Shown here: piece after piece, positions 8,626-18,031 of the stretch
Position numbering within the stretch: position 1 is the first letter of the stretch
How the letters are laid out: each line of letters opens with the position of its first letter
Origin: Nitrospinaceae bacterium
GTDB taxonomy: Bacteria; Nitrospinota; Nitrospinia; Nitrospinales; Nitrospinaceae
Reading direction: 5' to 3'
NCBI GenBank assembly: GCA_029261395.1
Contig: JAJDBJ010000047.1
Span: 1 to 64,000, forward strand
DNA: 64,000 nucleotides
Notes under the pieces: generated by a model
The model's database searches: none
The model's input: the letters and a program-made list of their open reading frames with translations, nothing else
Told to the model about the DNA's origin: nothing
Position numbers and translations under genes: made by a program

Positions 8626-9474
8626 TTACCAGAGCGGTCCCAAGGGTCCCCGCGGTTGGGGTGCTGGTGCCGGCGGCTCCTCTTCCTGAGGCAGGGTGTT
8701 TTGAGCCATCATCTTGGCTTGAGGTTCAAAACCGTACTTGGGATCATCCGTCCAGCCCATCCATGCCGATTTGTCGTACTCAGGCTTTTCCGGCGGCGCG
8801 ATCTGGTCCATGTACTGCAGGAACTTCTGGGATGATTCCGGTACGTTTTTAACTTTGCCGTCAATCATGATTTCTTCCGGCGTCAGTTTGGCATTGTAAT
8901 ATTCCTCGTTGAATCCCACATTCGCCTTGATGATGGTCCCTTTCAGCGACAAGCCACCGAAAACACCCCTACTGCGGGAATACGAATACGTGTCACCCTG
9001 CAGTAAAATATCGACACCCATCTCCGCATAGCGTCCTACCGGACCGGCGGCCACGGACATATCTCCGCCCAGAGTGAAGTTGTTGTTCAGAAGACCCTTG
9101 AGACCTTTCTCCGTCATGACGATTAAAATCAGATCCACCGACTGAGCTCCAAACTGCAAACCAAAACTGCCGCCCAAAGTGGTTATGAACGACGGTGGCC
9201 CCCACTGACCGGTTTTAGCGTTCCTGACCGTTGCGACTCCCTTGCCATACCGGGCACCAATCAGGAATCCTCCTTTCAGCATACTGGGAAATACGATGAC
9301 CGCTTGCGCTCTGGAGATCAGACCGGAGGGAATTCCCAAATCGGGCGCACTCATGATTTCTTCCACCACGGACTTGGCATTCTTCAACAGTTTCTGCTGG
9401 GTGGTTTCATCGGCGGCGTAGGCGTTGGAGGTGAAGAGGAACGCCAACACCAGAAAGGATGAGAGGATTTTCAT
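8626..9474 (-). CDS. Exported SYLF-domain (YSC84-like) lipid-binding protein
   Basis: A 282-residue protein with an N-terminal signal peptide (FLVLAFLFTSNAYA). The core matches the SYLF/YSC84 family: AQAVIVFPSMLKGGFLIGAR, then GKGVATVR, WGPPSFITTLGGSFGLQ and a glycine-rich LGGDMSVAAGPVGRYAE. Eukaryotic members bind phosphoinositides; bacterial periplasmic forms are poorly characterised, with presumed membrane-lipid binding. The last 25 residues are proline-rich (EEEPPAPAPQPRGP), which is unusual and may be a flexible tail. It is divergent from the helicase gene across a 349-base gap. Confidence 0.88.
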   Translation of the reverse strand: MKILSSFLVLAFLFTSNAYAADETTQQKLLKNAKSVVEEIMSAPDLGIPSGLISRAQAVIVFPSMLKGGFLIGARYGKGVATVRNAKTGQWGPPSFITTLGGSFGLQFGAQSVDLILIVMTEKGLKGLLNNNFTLGGDMSVAAGPVGRYAEMGVDILLQGDTYSYSRSRGVFGGLSLKGTIIKANVGFNEEYYNAKLTPEEIMIDGKVKNVPESSQKFLQYMDQIAPPEKPEYDKSAWMGWTDDPKYGFEPQAKMMAQNTLPQEEEPPAPAPQPRGPLGPLW

Positions 9475-9823
9475 GAGTGAGACTCCTTCGAATGAAAAGG
9501 TTGGGGGGCGGGCATTAACATATTGATTATTTTGGACTTACCTGACTAAAAAATTCTACAATAATCTTACAATGCCGAAATAGCGAATACAATCGATAAA
9601 TTTCATTTTTATTCACCTAACTCGCGTAACTTCAATCAGTTGAGCGGACCTTCGGGATCTTCCTGCGGGCAAACCCCTACAAAAAGCCTGTTAAATGGAA
9701 TAGGCAACGCTTAACGATTCACATTTCAAATCATACTCATAACGACAGGAATTTTTCGTCCCTGGGGTCCCTGAGTTAAATATACCTTTACGCACTCCTT
9801 ATTCCCACATACCATGCAAGGTT
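9475..9823. other. AT-rich divergent intergenic region
   Basis: This lies between the SYLF gene (leftward) and the helicase gene (rightward) and should hold both promoters. I could not fix a convincing -35/-10 pair for either. No coding sequence or repeat of the window's families is seen. Confidence 0.5.
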
Positions 9824-11806
9824 ATGGATGTCGCCAAAATCAAAACCTATTTTGATAACGGAGGGGTGCTTTCCCAAAAACTGGGCTCCTTCGAGTTCCG
9901 CCCTCAACAGTTGGAAATGGCCGAGGCAGTGGCCGCTTCTCTGGAGGAAGGCCATCACCTGATGATTGAAGCGGGCACCGGAACCGGCAAAAGCCTGGCC
10001 TACCTGATCCCAGCGGTCTTGTGGGCTATAAAAAATGAAACCCGCGTCATCGTATCGACCTACACCAAAACCCTGCAGGAACAGATCGTGAACCAGGATA
10101 TCCCGTTTCTGCGCGAGGTGCTGGGACTGCCGTTCAGATACTCACTCTGCCTGGGAAGCGAAAATTACCTGTCTCTGCGGCGGATGAAACGAGCCAGCCA
10201 AACCCACCTGTTCGGTAATGTGGAAGAGGACGAACAACTGAACGAAGTTTTTGATTGGGCCGGCCGTACGGAATCCGGTTTCCGCAACGATCTGCCGTTC
10301 GAGCCTTCACCTGCCGTCTGGGAAGAAGTCGGGCGGCAAAAAGATTTGTGCATGGGCAAACAGTGCGAAACTTTCAATTCGTGTTTTTATTTTAAAGAGC
10401 GTCGCAAATGGTTCGGGGCGCATATCCTGATCGTCAACCATCACCTGTTCTTTGCCAATGTGGCCAACAGCGGCGCGGTGCTTCCCCGTTACGACGCGGT
10501 TATTTTCGACGAAGCGCAGAACCTGGAAGAGGCGGCTACTTCATTTCTGGGACTGAACGTTTCCAACTCCGGCTTGATCTATTTTCTCGACCGTCTTTAC
10601 AATGCCAAAACAAAACGCGGCACGCTGGCGCGTTTGCGCGATGATCTGACGATCGAAATCCAGCAGAGGGTGAGCAGGGTCCGGATCGCGGTGGAGGGAT
10701 TTTTTGAAAACCTGTTCGACGAATTCGGACGCAAAGAACGCACCCTGCGATTTTACAGTCCGCCCACTTTAAGCAACACGCTGTTCATTCCTTTACAGGA
10801 TCTGCATGAAGCGTTGAAAGCTCTCGAACACCGCGTCACCTCGGAAGAAGAACAACTCGAAGTCTCTGCGGCGGCCACCCGCGTGTTTGAATTCAACAAT
10901 ACCATTTCCGCTCTCCTGAACCAGAACATGAAGGAGTATGTCTACTGGCTGGAGGTGACGCCTAAAAAACGGTTCACCCGCGCCACCCTGCGGGGAATGC
11001 CCATCAACATCAGTGAGGAGCTACGCGAACAGGTGTTCTCCAAAATTGACCGGGCAGTTCTGACCTCCGCCACCTTGACCACCAACCGTAGTTTTGATCA
11101 TATGAAAGAACGCCTCGGGTGTACGCCGAAAGAGGAATCGACGCTGGACTCGCCTTTCGATTATACCCGCCAGGCTCTGCTGTATCTGCCGCAGGACATG
11201 CCGGAGCCGGGGGCGGAAGTAGCCCAATACGTTGCCGCACTGGCCGACCGTACGCTGGAGCTGATTCAGGCCACCGGAGGAAAAACATTTGTTCTGTTCA
11301 CCAGCTACGACATTCTCAACCGTATGTATAAAATTCTCGATCCCAAGCTCCACCAGTACCAGATACTCAAACAGGGCGAAATGGCACCCAGCCGGATGAT
11401 CCAGCGGTTCAAGGAAAAACCTTCGGTTATCTTCGGCACCAATTCGTTCTGGCAGGGGGTGGATATCCCCGGCGATGCGCTGTCGAGTGTTATCATCACC
11501 AAACTGCCGTTCGATGTTCCGAGCGAGCCGCTGACGGAAGCGCGCATTGAGGATATGAAAAAACGCTCCATCAACCCCTTCAAGCATTACCAGATACCGA
11601 GGGCGATCATTCAACTGCGTCAGGGGTTCGGCCGACTGATTCGCAAGCGTACCGACAAGGGAGTGGTGGCGATTCTTGATTCGCGTCTGACCCAACGCAG
11701 TTACGGCAAGCAGTTTTTAAAATCGCTTCCCGAATGCGCACAAACGCAAAATCTGGAGGATGTGAAAAAGTTTCTTTCCGATCGAACGGTCGCACCTGAA
11801 CTATAA
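9824..11806 (+). CDS. DinG/XPD-family ATP-dependent DNA helicase
   Basis: A 660-residue superfamily 2 helicase acting 5'-3' on DNA structures and R-loops in the DinG group. Walker A is MIEAGTGTGKSLAYL (about residues 46-60); Walker B is VIFDEAQNLEE, a DEAH variant. Four cysteines in the order C (YSLCLGS), then CMGKQC and SCFYF, fit the 4Fe-4S cluster that these helicases need. C-terminal motifs include VLTSATL, FGTNSFWQGVDIPG and QGFGRLIRKRTDKG. It lacks the 3'-5' exonuclease domain of Firmicutes DinG. It converges on the SIR2-like/TPR gene with 41 bases between stops. Confidence 0.92.
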   Translation: MDVAKIKTYFDNGGVLSQKLGSFEFRPQQLEMAEAVAASLEEGHHLMIEAGTGTGKSLAYLIPAVLWAIKNETRVIVSTYTKTLQEQIVNQDIPFLREVLGLPFRYSLCLGSENYLSLRRMKRASQTHLFGNVEEDEQLNEVFDWAGRTESGFRNDLPFEPSPAVWEEVGRQKDLCMGKQCETFNSCFYFKERRKWFGAHILIVNHHLFFANVANSGAVLPRYDAVIFDEAQNLEEAATSFLGLNVSNSGLIYFLDRLYNAKTKRGTLARLRDDLTIEIQQRVSRVRIAVEGFFENLFDEFGRKERTLRFYSPPTLSNTLFIPLQDLHEALKALEHRVTSEEEQLEVSAAATRVFEFNNTISALLNQNMKEYVYWLEVTPKKRFTRATLRGMPINISEELREQVFSKIDRAVLTSATLTTNRSFDHMKERLGCTPKEESTLDSPFDYTRQALLYLPQDMPEPGAEVAQYVAALADRTLELIQATGGKTFVLFTSYDILNRMYKILDPKLHQYQILKQGEMAPSRMIQRFKEKPSVIFGTNSFWQGVDIPGDALSSVIITKLPFDVPSEPLTEARIEDMKKRSINPFKHYQIPRAIIQLRQGFGRLIRKRTDKGVVAILDSRLTQRSYGKQFLKSLPECAQTQNLEDVKKFLSDRTVAPEL

Positions 11807-11847
11807 GGATTAGAGCGGCAAGGGGATCGTTTGAATGGGGATGAGGG

Positions 11848-14799
11848 TTACGCGTTGGCGGGCTTGGTTGCCTCGCCGGGGGACGGAGCAGGCGCGCTAT
11901 TGTCGGCAGGCATGGCAATTTCCTTCTCAACTTTTTTCGGCTCTTCTTTCGGCTCCTCCACAACGGGCATCAGGTTTTTAAACCATTTGGATTCACGCAC
12001 CGAGGCAAACAGGCTTTCCTCACTGAGGACATCTGCTTCAGGAAGAACATTGTGTTCCTGGCACCGTTCCAGCCATTGACGGCAACCTGTTTCGTTCGCC
12101 AATTGGGCCTGGAGCCTCGCCATGTTATAACACCCGGCACCGGGTTGGTATTCCTCGGCTTTTTGAAGTACTCCCTTCGCTTCGGCCAACAAAGGATGCG
12201 CATCAATACCCCGCTTGCTTTTCGCCTGGGCAATCAAAGCTTCTCCCATCATGCTGAGGGCTTCGGGATTGTTCTCCTCAATCTCAATGGCGGCCTGAAA
12301 GGAATTTACCGCTTTATTCAGCAGGGAAGCGACCTTGTCTGGCTTTTCATCCTTGGATCGTTTCAACAGAATCGAGCCGTAATTACTCAAGGCAGTAGCA
12401 TCATTGGGATGAATTTTCAGGGCCTCCGAATATTTCTTTTCAGCCTGGTCATACAGGTCCTGTTCCGTACCATCTGACTTGAGAGTCGCCAACCGGAATA
12501 GTGCATTGCCCCACAACATGATGGCCCGACTGTAATCCGACTTGATCTTCAGGGCGCCTTGATATTTCTCAATAGAGGCCTGAACCAGATTTTCCGCTTC
12601 CTTGCCTTTTTTGAAGGTGGAAATACGGTAATAAATTTCACCCACCTGGGAAAGAACCTTATAGTTTTTGGGTTGTAACTTTATCAAGTCATGAAAATGG
12701 TCCACGGCTTTGGAGTACAGGGTCTCCGCATTGGATCCCTTATGATTGTTCGCCAATTCAAAGTACACGAGACCCAGGCGATTCAGGGTATCAATACTTT
12801 TTGGGGTTCGCTGGAGGGCTTTATTAAATTTTGATGCGGCATCCTTGAGCAAACCGATGGCTTCGTCACCGGATTTTTTCATCGCCATATTGTATTGCCC
12901 CACCGCCCAACGGTAATTCACGCGGGGCATGTCCGGCTTGAGATTTAAAACTTCCTGATATTTTTCGAATGCCTTGTTGAAAAACCGGTCAGACGCCGCA
13001 TCATTTTTCAATGTGGCGCGTTCCATCAAAACGTCGGCCCACCCGAAATGCGCTTCGGCCAGTGCGGCATCCACCTGTACCGCTTGCTGAAATTTTTCTT
13101 CAGCCATCATCAGAAAGCGATCGACGTCATCCCCTTTTTTGATTTTGGAAAGAATAAAGAGCGCTTGCCCCATTTCCACCATGGCTTCCTTGCGATCCGG
13201 GTTGCCATGCAAGGCGATTTTAAACATTTCCACCGCTTGGGTGTATCGTTGTACGGCTTCGGCCCCTCTCTTGCGGCGTCCTTGAGAAAGCAACACATGG
13301 CCCGCTCCATAAGCGGCCTCCGGATGATTGGGTTGGACACGGAGACCCTCTTGAAATTGTTTTGCGGCCGACTCGTACAGCTGATCCGATTCCGGGTCGG
13401 TTTTGGTGCCGGCCAATTCTGTAAGCACTATACCCAGCTCGTAACTGGCTTCAAAAAAATCGGGGTTCAATTCGATAGCCTGCTTGAATTGTTGAGCTCC
13501 CTGCTCCAGCAAATCGGTCGTATTTTCATCAGATTGAATTTTAGTCTGCTCGACCAACGACTGACCCAGTTTGAAATAAGCTTGAGCGGCATCCGGTCTG
13601 ATCTGAAGGGCCTTTTCATAATGAGACTGGGCCTCCTTTAGTTTTTCCAGGGCTTTTGGACCGAACAGTTTTTTAGCTTCTTCAACGGCAGAGTCTCCTT
13701 CCACCTGATAGGCCCAGTTCAACAGATGTCCCAACTGAACAGAAGGTGTCTCTTCAAATTGCGGGTGTTGCTCGATAATTTTCTTCGGATTCCCCGCCAT
13801 CAAACCAGTGCGCGCGACCTGAATGGCTTTCAATAAATCTGGATCATCCACCCCGCCTGCCGCCTCGTCATCGCCTCCAATATCGCGGCCCCGTTCCGGG
13901 CCTTCATACTGCTGGATGGCCGCTTTCGTCTGCTTGAGGGAAATATCCGCTATATTCAATCCGTCTTTTTGACCGGGTGCCGGGTAGTCAGCCACTTTAT
14001 TCAACCAGTGGCCTAAAAATGTAAACGGGTAACCGATGAGTTCGGGGATGCCGATCTTCATCATGCGAATCATAGTAACCAGAAAGGTGTCCGGATCATC
14101 GGAATGGGTGTAATGATTATTCGTCTTGGAAAAAACCTGTTCCTGAAGAAACCGCGCCGGAGTCTGGCTTCCCGAAAATACCCAAAGCAATCCTTTAGAA
14201 ATGTTGTCGAGCCAGGCGATCTGTTCGTAAACCGGATCCTCGGGATCGGGGTTATATCCCAGTACCAGCCAGGGACCACTGCGTCCCGCACTGGAAAACA
14301 CACTCTCCAGAGCATTGGGCGTCGCACCCAGAACCTGGCCGTTCAGATGAACGATCGACTTGGGAGGCATCAAATCCGACTTGGTGAGGGTTCCTACCGT
14401 ACAGTCATAAACGGCCGGAAACTCTCCCACTAAAGCACAGGCCCTCTCCAAAAGAGGGTCGTGGCAGGTGGTATATACCCGGCTCAAAAACCCCTCTTTC
14501 ATGAGCAGAGCGATACATAAATGCGCCCAACTGACTTTTGATTTTCGTAGATAAAAATTGAATATCTCGTATTTCTGAGTGATGGTCAATTCCGCCGCGC
14601 AATGTCGGAGGTCCTTGGCGCGAGCGTGTTCGTAGGCCTGAGGATAACTTTTTTTGATTGCCGCAACCCATTCAGCCGCTGTAGGCATCCCGGCACGCAG
14701 AGAGCACTCCTCGCCCATCAACAGGATAGCCCCGTTTTTCTCCATCTTGGATTCAAACAGGCGGTCGGCAAATTTATTTATGGAATCAGAATACTGCAT
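11848..14799 (-). CDS. SIR2-like Rossmann domain fused to long TPR array
   Basis: A 983-residue cytoplasmic protein. Residues about 15-235 resemble the SIR2-like domain of bacterial defence and STAND-type proteins: ILLMGEECSLRAGMP in place of GAGxSxxAGxP, VYTTCHDPLLERA in place of TTNYDxLLE, IVHLNGQV in place of xxLHG, and WLVLGYNPDPEDP in place of a GxS-type motif. By eye the catalytic Asn (position 112) is Cys and the catalytic His (position 153) is Asn, so NAD hydrolysis is doubtful. From about residue 370 to 900 there are some eleven TPR units of unusually long period, about 45-50 residues. The end is low-complexity (EEPKEEPKKVEKE, then proline/alanine). ATG 14799 is chosen over TTG 14814. 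The phenotype is unknown. Confidence 0.75.
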   Translation of the reverse strand: MQYSDSINKFADRLFESKMEKNGAILLMGEECSLRAGMPTAAEWVAAIKKSYPQAYEHARAKDLRHCAAELTITQKYEIFNFYLRKSKVSWAHLCIALLMKEGFLSRVYTTCHDPLLERACALVGEFPAVYDCTVGTLTKSDLMPPKSIVHLNGQVLGATPNALESVFSSAGRSGPWLVLGYNPDPEDPVYEQIAWLDNISKGLLWVFSGSQTPARFLQEQVFSKTNNHYTHSDDPDTFLVTMIRMMKIGIPELIGYPFTFLGHWLNKVADYPAPGQKDGLNIADISLKQTKAAIQQYEGPERGRDIGGDDEAAGGVDDPDLLKAIQVARTGLMAGNPKKIIEQHPQFEETPSVQLGHLLNWAYQVEGDSAVEEAKKLFGPKALEKLKEAQSHYEKALQIRPDAAQAYFKLGQSLVEQTKIQSDENTTDLLEQGAQQFKQAIELNPDFFEASYELGIVLTELAGTKTDPESDQLYESAAKQFQEGLRVQPNHPEAAYGAGHVLLSQGRRKRGAEAVQRYTQAVEMFKIALHGNPDRKEAMVEMGQALFILSKIKKGDDVDRFLMMAEEKFQQAVQVDAALAEAHFGWADVLMERATLKNDAASDRFFNKAFEKYQEVLNLKPDMPRVNYRWAVGQYNMAMKKSGDEAIGLLKDAASKFNKALQRTPKSIDTLNRLGLVYFELANNHKGSNAETLYSKAVDHFHDLIKLQPKNYKVLSQVGEIYYRISTFKKGKEAENLVQASIEKYQGALKIKSDYSRAIMLWGNALFRLATLKSDGTEQDLYDQAEKKYSEALKIHPNDATALSNYGSILLKRSKDEKPDKVASLLNKAVNSFQAAIEIEENNPEALSMMGEALIAQAKSKRGIDAHPLLAEAKGVLQKAEEYQPGAGCYNMARLQAQLANETGCRQWLERCQEHNVLPEADVLSEESLFASVRESKWFKNLMPVVEEPKEEPKKVEKEIAMPADNSAPAPSPGEATKPANA

Positions 14800-15441
14800 G
14801 AAACTCGAAAACAAGAACAGGGTTGATCAACTCTTCCTGAAACCTTTCAGAAAGCTTTATGCATTTTTGAACTCTGAAACACCCTTCTCCCAATGGACGC
14901 GCCAGGGAGAAAGTTCCAGATTTAGAGCGGCTCACATAGGGCCGATCCCCATTCGATTTTCTGAAGGAAACCTAGCTGTTGAAGGCTCTCAATCAGAATA
15001 ATTTACACTAACTTAGAATATTATTATGATAACAGGAGGGAGAATAATATCAAGCAGTTATATAGCGCTGAATGGCAGGCAAAGCCTTGATAATAGGGCA
15101 AGCAGAGGACTTGAGGCGTGTCCGCCCCTAAAGCCCTGTAAATTCAACCCTTCCGCCCTGTTCCTTTGAAATCCCCCTTCCGATAGCAAATCGAGCACTG
15201 GCCATTATTTGAATTCCAATGACGCGGCTTTTTTTGCAGGAATCTACGGTTCCTGAGAAATATCCCCCGATTCTCTGTAACCATTCGGGAAAATATCCAT
15301 CCAAACCCTAATGAAGAGTGATGGGGCCAAACCACAGGGCCTGCCTCTGGCCAAAGGACGTGGAACAAGGCTGGTTTGATCTTGCGTTTCAAGTATAATT
15401 AAGGGAAATTACCCCATACCCGGAAGGCCGATAGAATTGCT
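14800..15441. other. 642-base gap with one good -10 box
   Basis: No credible gene. Short open frames on both strands match no family. A perfect TATAAT sits at 15394-15399, 43 bases before the DUF2786-like ATG. Otherwise nothing recognisable. Confidence 0.5.
15394..15399 (+). promoter_or_regulatory. TATAAT -10 box for the DUF2786-like gene
   Basis: Perfect -10 hexamer. The best -35 candidate, TGGTTT at 15372-15377 with 16-base spacing, is weak, so this may rely on other contacts. Confidence 0.4.
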
Positions 15442-15807
15442 ATGCCACAGGATAAAATTCTCAAACTTCTGGAATTGACCAAATCCACCAACGATGCCGA
15501 AGCGCTGAATGCCATCCGCAAGGCCAACGACATCCGCGAGAAAGCCGGTCTGCAATGGGAGGATATATTCGCCAAAAGCATCACCACCTACAAGCCCGCC
15601 AACTTTCCGCCGATTTTCAACCGGCAACCGAGACAACCTCAGTTCTTGACCGTCGAAACCATGCTCCGCGAAATCCTGCGCCGCGACCTCAGCGACCTCC
15701 TGCGCACCAAAATCGAGCAACTGAAATATGTCTACGAGTGGACCCAGTCGCTAGACGGCGACGAAGTCAGCACCCTCATCAACACCTACAACCGCAACTG
15801 CGTCTAA
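15442..15807 (+). CDS. DUF2786-like small protein
   Basis: A 121-residue protein. The first 45 residues, DKILKLLELTKSTNDAEALN followed by AIRKANDIREKAGLQWED, resemble the DUF2786 motif (KIxKLLALAxSxNxxEAxxAxxKAxxLMxxxGL). The rest, including LREILRRDLSDLLRTKIEQL, appears helical with no known motif. Function is not known. It stands alone, followed after 71 bases by the DUF2007 pair. Confidence 0.6.
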   Translation: MPQDKILKLLELTKSTNDAEALNAIRKANDIREKAGLQWEDIFAKSITTYKPANFPPIFNRQPRQPQFLTVETMLREILRRDLSDLLRTKIEQLKYVYEWTQSLDGDEVSTLINTYNRNCV

Positions 15808-15878
15808 AAAGCAGTAGCATCTCTCTCATTAAACACCCCTGACTGGCCTTACAACCTCTAATGCTTTAAACTAAAACC

Positions 15879-16325
15879 ATGCAATCCAAATGGGTCACTA
15901 TCGCTTCGTTCAACATGCCGTACCAGGCTCATCTCGCGAAATCGCGTCTGGAGGCGGCGGACATTCCGGTCACCATCCGCGATGAACACCTCATCAGCAT
16001 GAATCAATTCTACTCCCCGGCGCTGGGCGGCGTGAAAATCCAGGTGCTGACCGCCAACATGAAAGAGGCGCAGGATATTCTCGACTCGGTACCCGACGTT
16101 GAACTGAAAGATGAAGAAGCGTTATCCGCCACGATGCCCGAAGAGCCCGGCCCACGTCCTGCGGAGTCGATCGAATGCCCGCACTGCGGCAGTGAAGGTT
16201 TTGCGGTGGAACTGCACTATCCGGTCGAACGGTTCCTCAACGGATTACTGCTGGGATTGCCCTACTTATGGATAGGACGCCCCCTGCATTGCCGCGCCTG
16301 CGACCACACTTTTCGCGCCCAGTAA
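15879..16325 (+). CDS. DUF2007 protein with C-terminal zinc ribbon (copy 1)
   Basis: A 148-residue protein. Residues 4-65 (VTIASFNMPYQAHLAKSRLE, then IPVTIRDE and VKIQVLTAN) are a DUF2007 'putative signal transducing' domain, a small ferredoxin-like fold. The C-terminal half has CPHCG and CRACD pairs spaced for a zinc ribbon. Role unknown. The following gene is a diverged tandem copy with the same two-part layout. Confidence 0.78.
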   Translation: MQSKWVTIASFNMPYQAHLAKSRLEAADIPVTIRDEHLISMNQFYSPALGGVKIQVLTANMKEAQDILDSVPDVELKDEEALSATMPEEPGPRPAESIECPHCGSEGFAVELHYPVERFLNGLLLGLPYLWIGRPLHCRACDHTFRAQ

Positions 16326-16368
16326 ACCCTCGCTTCACCCGCTGGCTTTTTTGTCATACACTGACGAC

Positions 16369-16824
16369 ATGAACAATCGATTCGTCACCATCGCCAGCTT
16401 TCATATGCCGCACGACGCCGAAGTGGCCGCGTCCTTCCTGGAGGAAAAAGGCATCCCGACCATGATTCGCGACGACAACACCAATCCCATGGGAGGAGGA
16501 ATGGTGGAAATCCGCCTGCAGGTGCCGGAACAGGAGGCCGATAACGCTCTCGATTTTTTGGATGCAATGATGGAGGAAGGAGTCGACCTGCTGGAAGATA
16601 TCGAAGAGAATTATGAAAATGAAACAACGAAAGAAACCGAGCCATCTTGGAAAGAGGCGGACACCGAAACGGTGGTCTGCCCGCGATGCCTCAGTATCAA
16701 CGCGCACAAAACCCTGCCCGGCCCGGTGCCCGGCTGGCTGAATGCCAGCCTGCTCGGAATTCCCGGCCTGTTCTTTCCCGCAAAACTCCAATGCCGGGGA
16801 TGCGGCGCTGTCTTCAAACGATAA
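16369..16824 (+). CDS. DUF2007 protein with C-terminal zinc ribbon (copy 2)
   Basis: A 151-residue paralogue of the preceding protein: FVTIASFHMPHDAEVAASFL, IPTMIRDDN, an acidic linker (EDIEENYENETTKE), then CPRC and CRGCG zinc-ribbon pairs. Both copies share a hydrophobic stretch before the last Cys pair (LNASLLGIPGLFF here, LNGLLLGLPYLWI in copy 1), which could be a short membrane-associated segment. ATG 16369 is chosen over the upstream TTG. Its stop lies four bases from the argJ stop on the other strand. Confidence 0.78.
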   Translation: MNNRFVTIASFHMPHDAEVAASFLEEKGIPTMIRDDNTNPMGGGMVEIRLQVPEQEADNALDFLDAMMEEGVDLLEDIEENYENETTKETEPSWKEADTETVVCPRCLSINAHKTLPGPVPGWLNASLLGIPGLFFPAKLQCRGCGAVFKR

Positions 16825-16828
16825 AATT

Positions 16829-18025
16829 TTATGTGGTGTATTCGGCGTTGATGCGGACGTAGTCGTAGGAGAGGTCGCAGGTGTAAGTCTCGGCGTAGGC
16901 CTTACCCATGTGCAGGCCGATGACGATTTCGATTTCTTTTTTCTTCATGGCTTTTTGAAGCGCGGACGCGGACACGCCTTTGACATGCTCGCCGTTTTTC
17001 ACCAGCGGTATGCCGTTCAGAATGACTTCCAGCTTTTCCGGTTTGATCGGTACTCCGGCACTGCCGACCGCAGAGATGATTCGCCCCCAGTTCGGGTCCT
17101 CGCCAAACAGTGCCGTCTTCACCAACAATGAATTCGCCAACCGCTTGCCGATCTGCTCCGCCTGCTTTGTTGTTTTCGTACCATTCACTTTGAAAGTGAC
17201 GAACTTGGTCGCGCCTTCACCGTCTTCCACAATTTTGAACGCCAGTGTTTTGCACACATGCGTCAGCGCGGTGACAAAATCTTTATAGGCCTTCGATCCC
17301 GCTTTCACCGGCGGGTTGCCCGCCTGGCCGTTGGCCAATAGCAGAACCATATCGTTGGTGCTGGTTTCGCCATCGACGGTGATGCAGTTGAAGGTCGGGT
17401 CGACTGCCGCCTTCAGTGCTTTCTGCAAGGTGCGTTTGTCGATTCGAATGTTACTGGCGAGGAACGCCAGCATGGTCGCCATGTTCGGCTGGATCATGCC
17501 TGAACCTTTGGAGATGCCGCCGATGACGATATCGCCATACTGCACGGCGCAGGTCTTGGATACCAGGTCGGTGGTCATGATGCCTTCGGCGGCGTGAGTC
17601 CATCCCATCGGCGATAGCTCATTTACCAACTGTGGAATACCCGCCTCGATTTTGTGCGCCGCCAGAGGAACGCTGATGACACCGGTCGATGCGGTCAGCA
17701 CCTCTCCCACCGGAATGCCCAGCGCCTTCGCGGTCGCCGCCACTACCGCCTGACAATCTTTCACACCCTGCGGTCCGGTGAAGGCGTTGGCGTTGCCGCT
17801 GTTCGCGATGATGGCGCGAATGGTCTTCGAGGCCTTGAGCGCTTTCCGGCTGATCGGCACCGTCGGCGATACCATTTGGTTTTGCGTGAACATCCCCGCC
17901 GCCACAGCCGGCACTTCGGAAACAATCAGGGTGAGATCTCTGACAGATTTTTTCTTGAGACCGCACGCCATGCCTCCGGCCAGGAAACCGGGCACCTGGA
18001 ATTTTTTCAACTCTTTCAATTTCAT
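16829..18025 (-). CDS. argJ: Bifunctional ornithine acetyltransferase / N-acetylglutamate synthase
   Basis: Recycles the acetyl group from N-acetylornithine to glutamate in arginine synthesis. The 398-residue precursor has the self-cleavage motif KGSGMIQPNMATMLAF, in which Thr becomes the N-terminal nucleophile of the beta chain. Other family motifs are PGFLAGGMACGLK, ANSGNANAFTG and FGEDPNWGRI. The start ATG is six bases after the argC stop, so the two form an operon. Whether it also makes N-acetylglutamate from acetyl-CoA is not decided by sequence alone. Confidence 0.96.
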   Translation of the reverse strand: MKLKELKKFQVPGFLAGGMACGLKKKSVRDLTLIVSEVPAVAAGMFTQNQMVSPTVPISRKALKASKTIRAIIANSGNANAFTGPQGVKDCQAVVAATAKALGIPVGEVLTASTGVISVPLAAHKIEAGIPQLVNELSPMGWTHAAEGIMTTDLVSKTCAVQYGDIVIGGISKGSGMIQPNMATMLAFLASNIRIDKRTLQKALKAAVDPTFNCITVDGETSTNDMVLLLANGQAGNPPVKAGSKAYKDFVTALTHVCKTLAFKIVEDGEGATKFVTFKVNGTKTTKQAEQIGKRLANSLLVKTALFGEDPNWGRIISAVGSAGVPIKPEKLEVILNGIPLVKNGEHVKGVSASALQKAMKKKEIEIVIGLHMGKAYAETYTCDLSYDYVRINAEYTT

Positions 18026-18031
18026 CTTCGG

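Noticed and set aside
14654-15001. 115-residue plus-strand frame overlapping the SIR2-like gene start
   Set aside because: Mostly antisense to a real gene and without features.
15144-15392. 82-residue minus-strand frame in the gap before the DUF2786-like gene
   Set aside because: TTG start, no ribosome site, no family; overlaps the promoter region.
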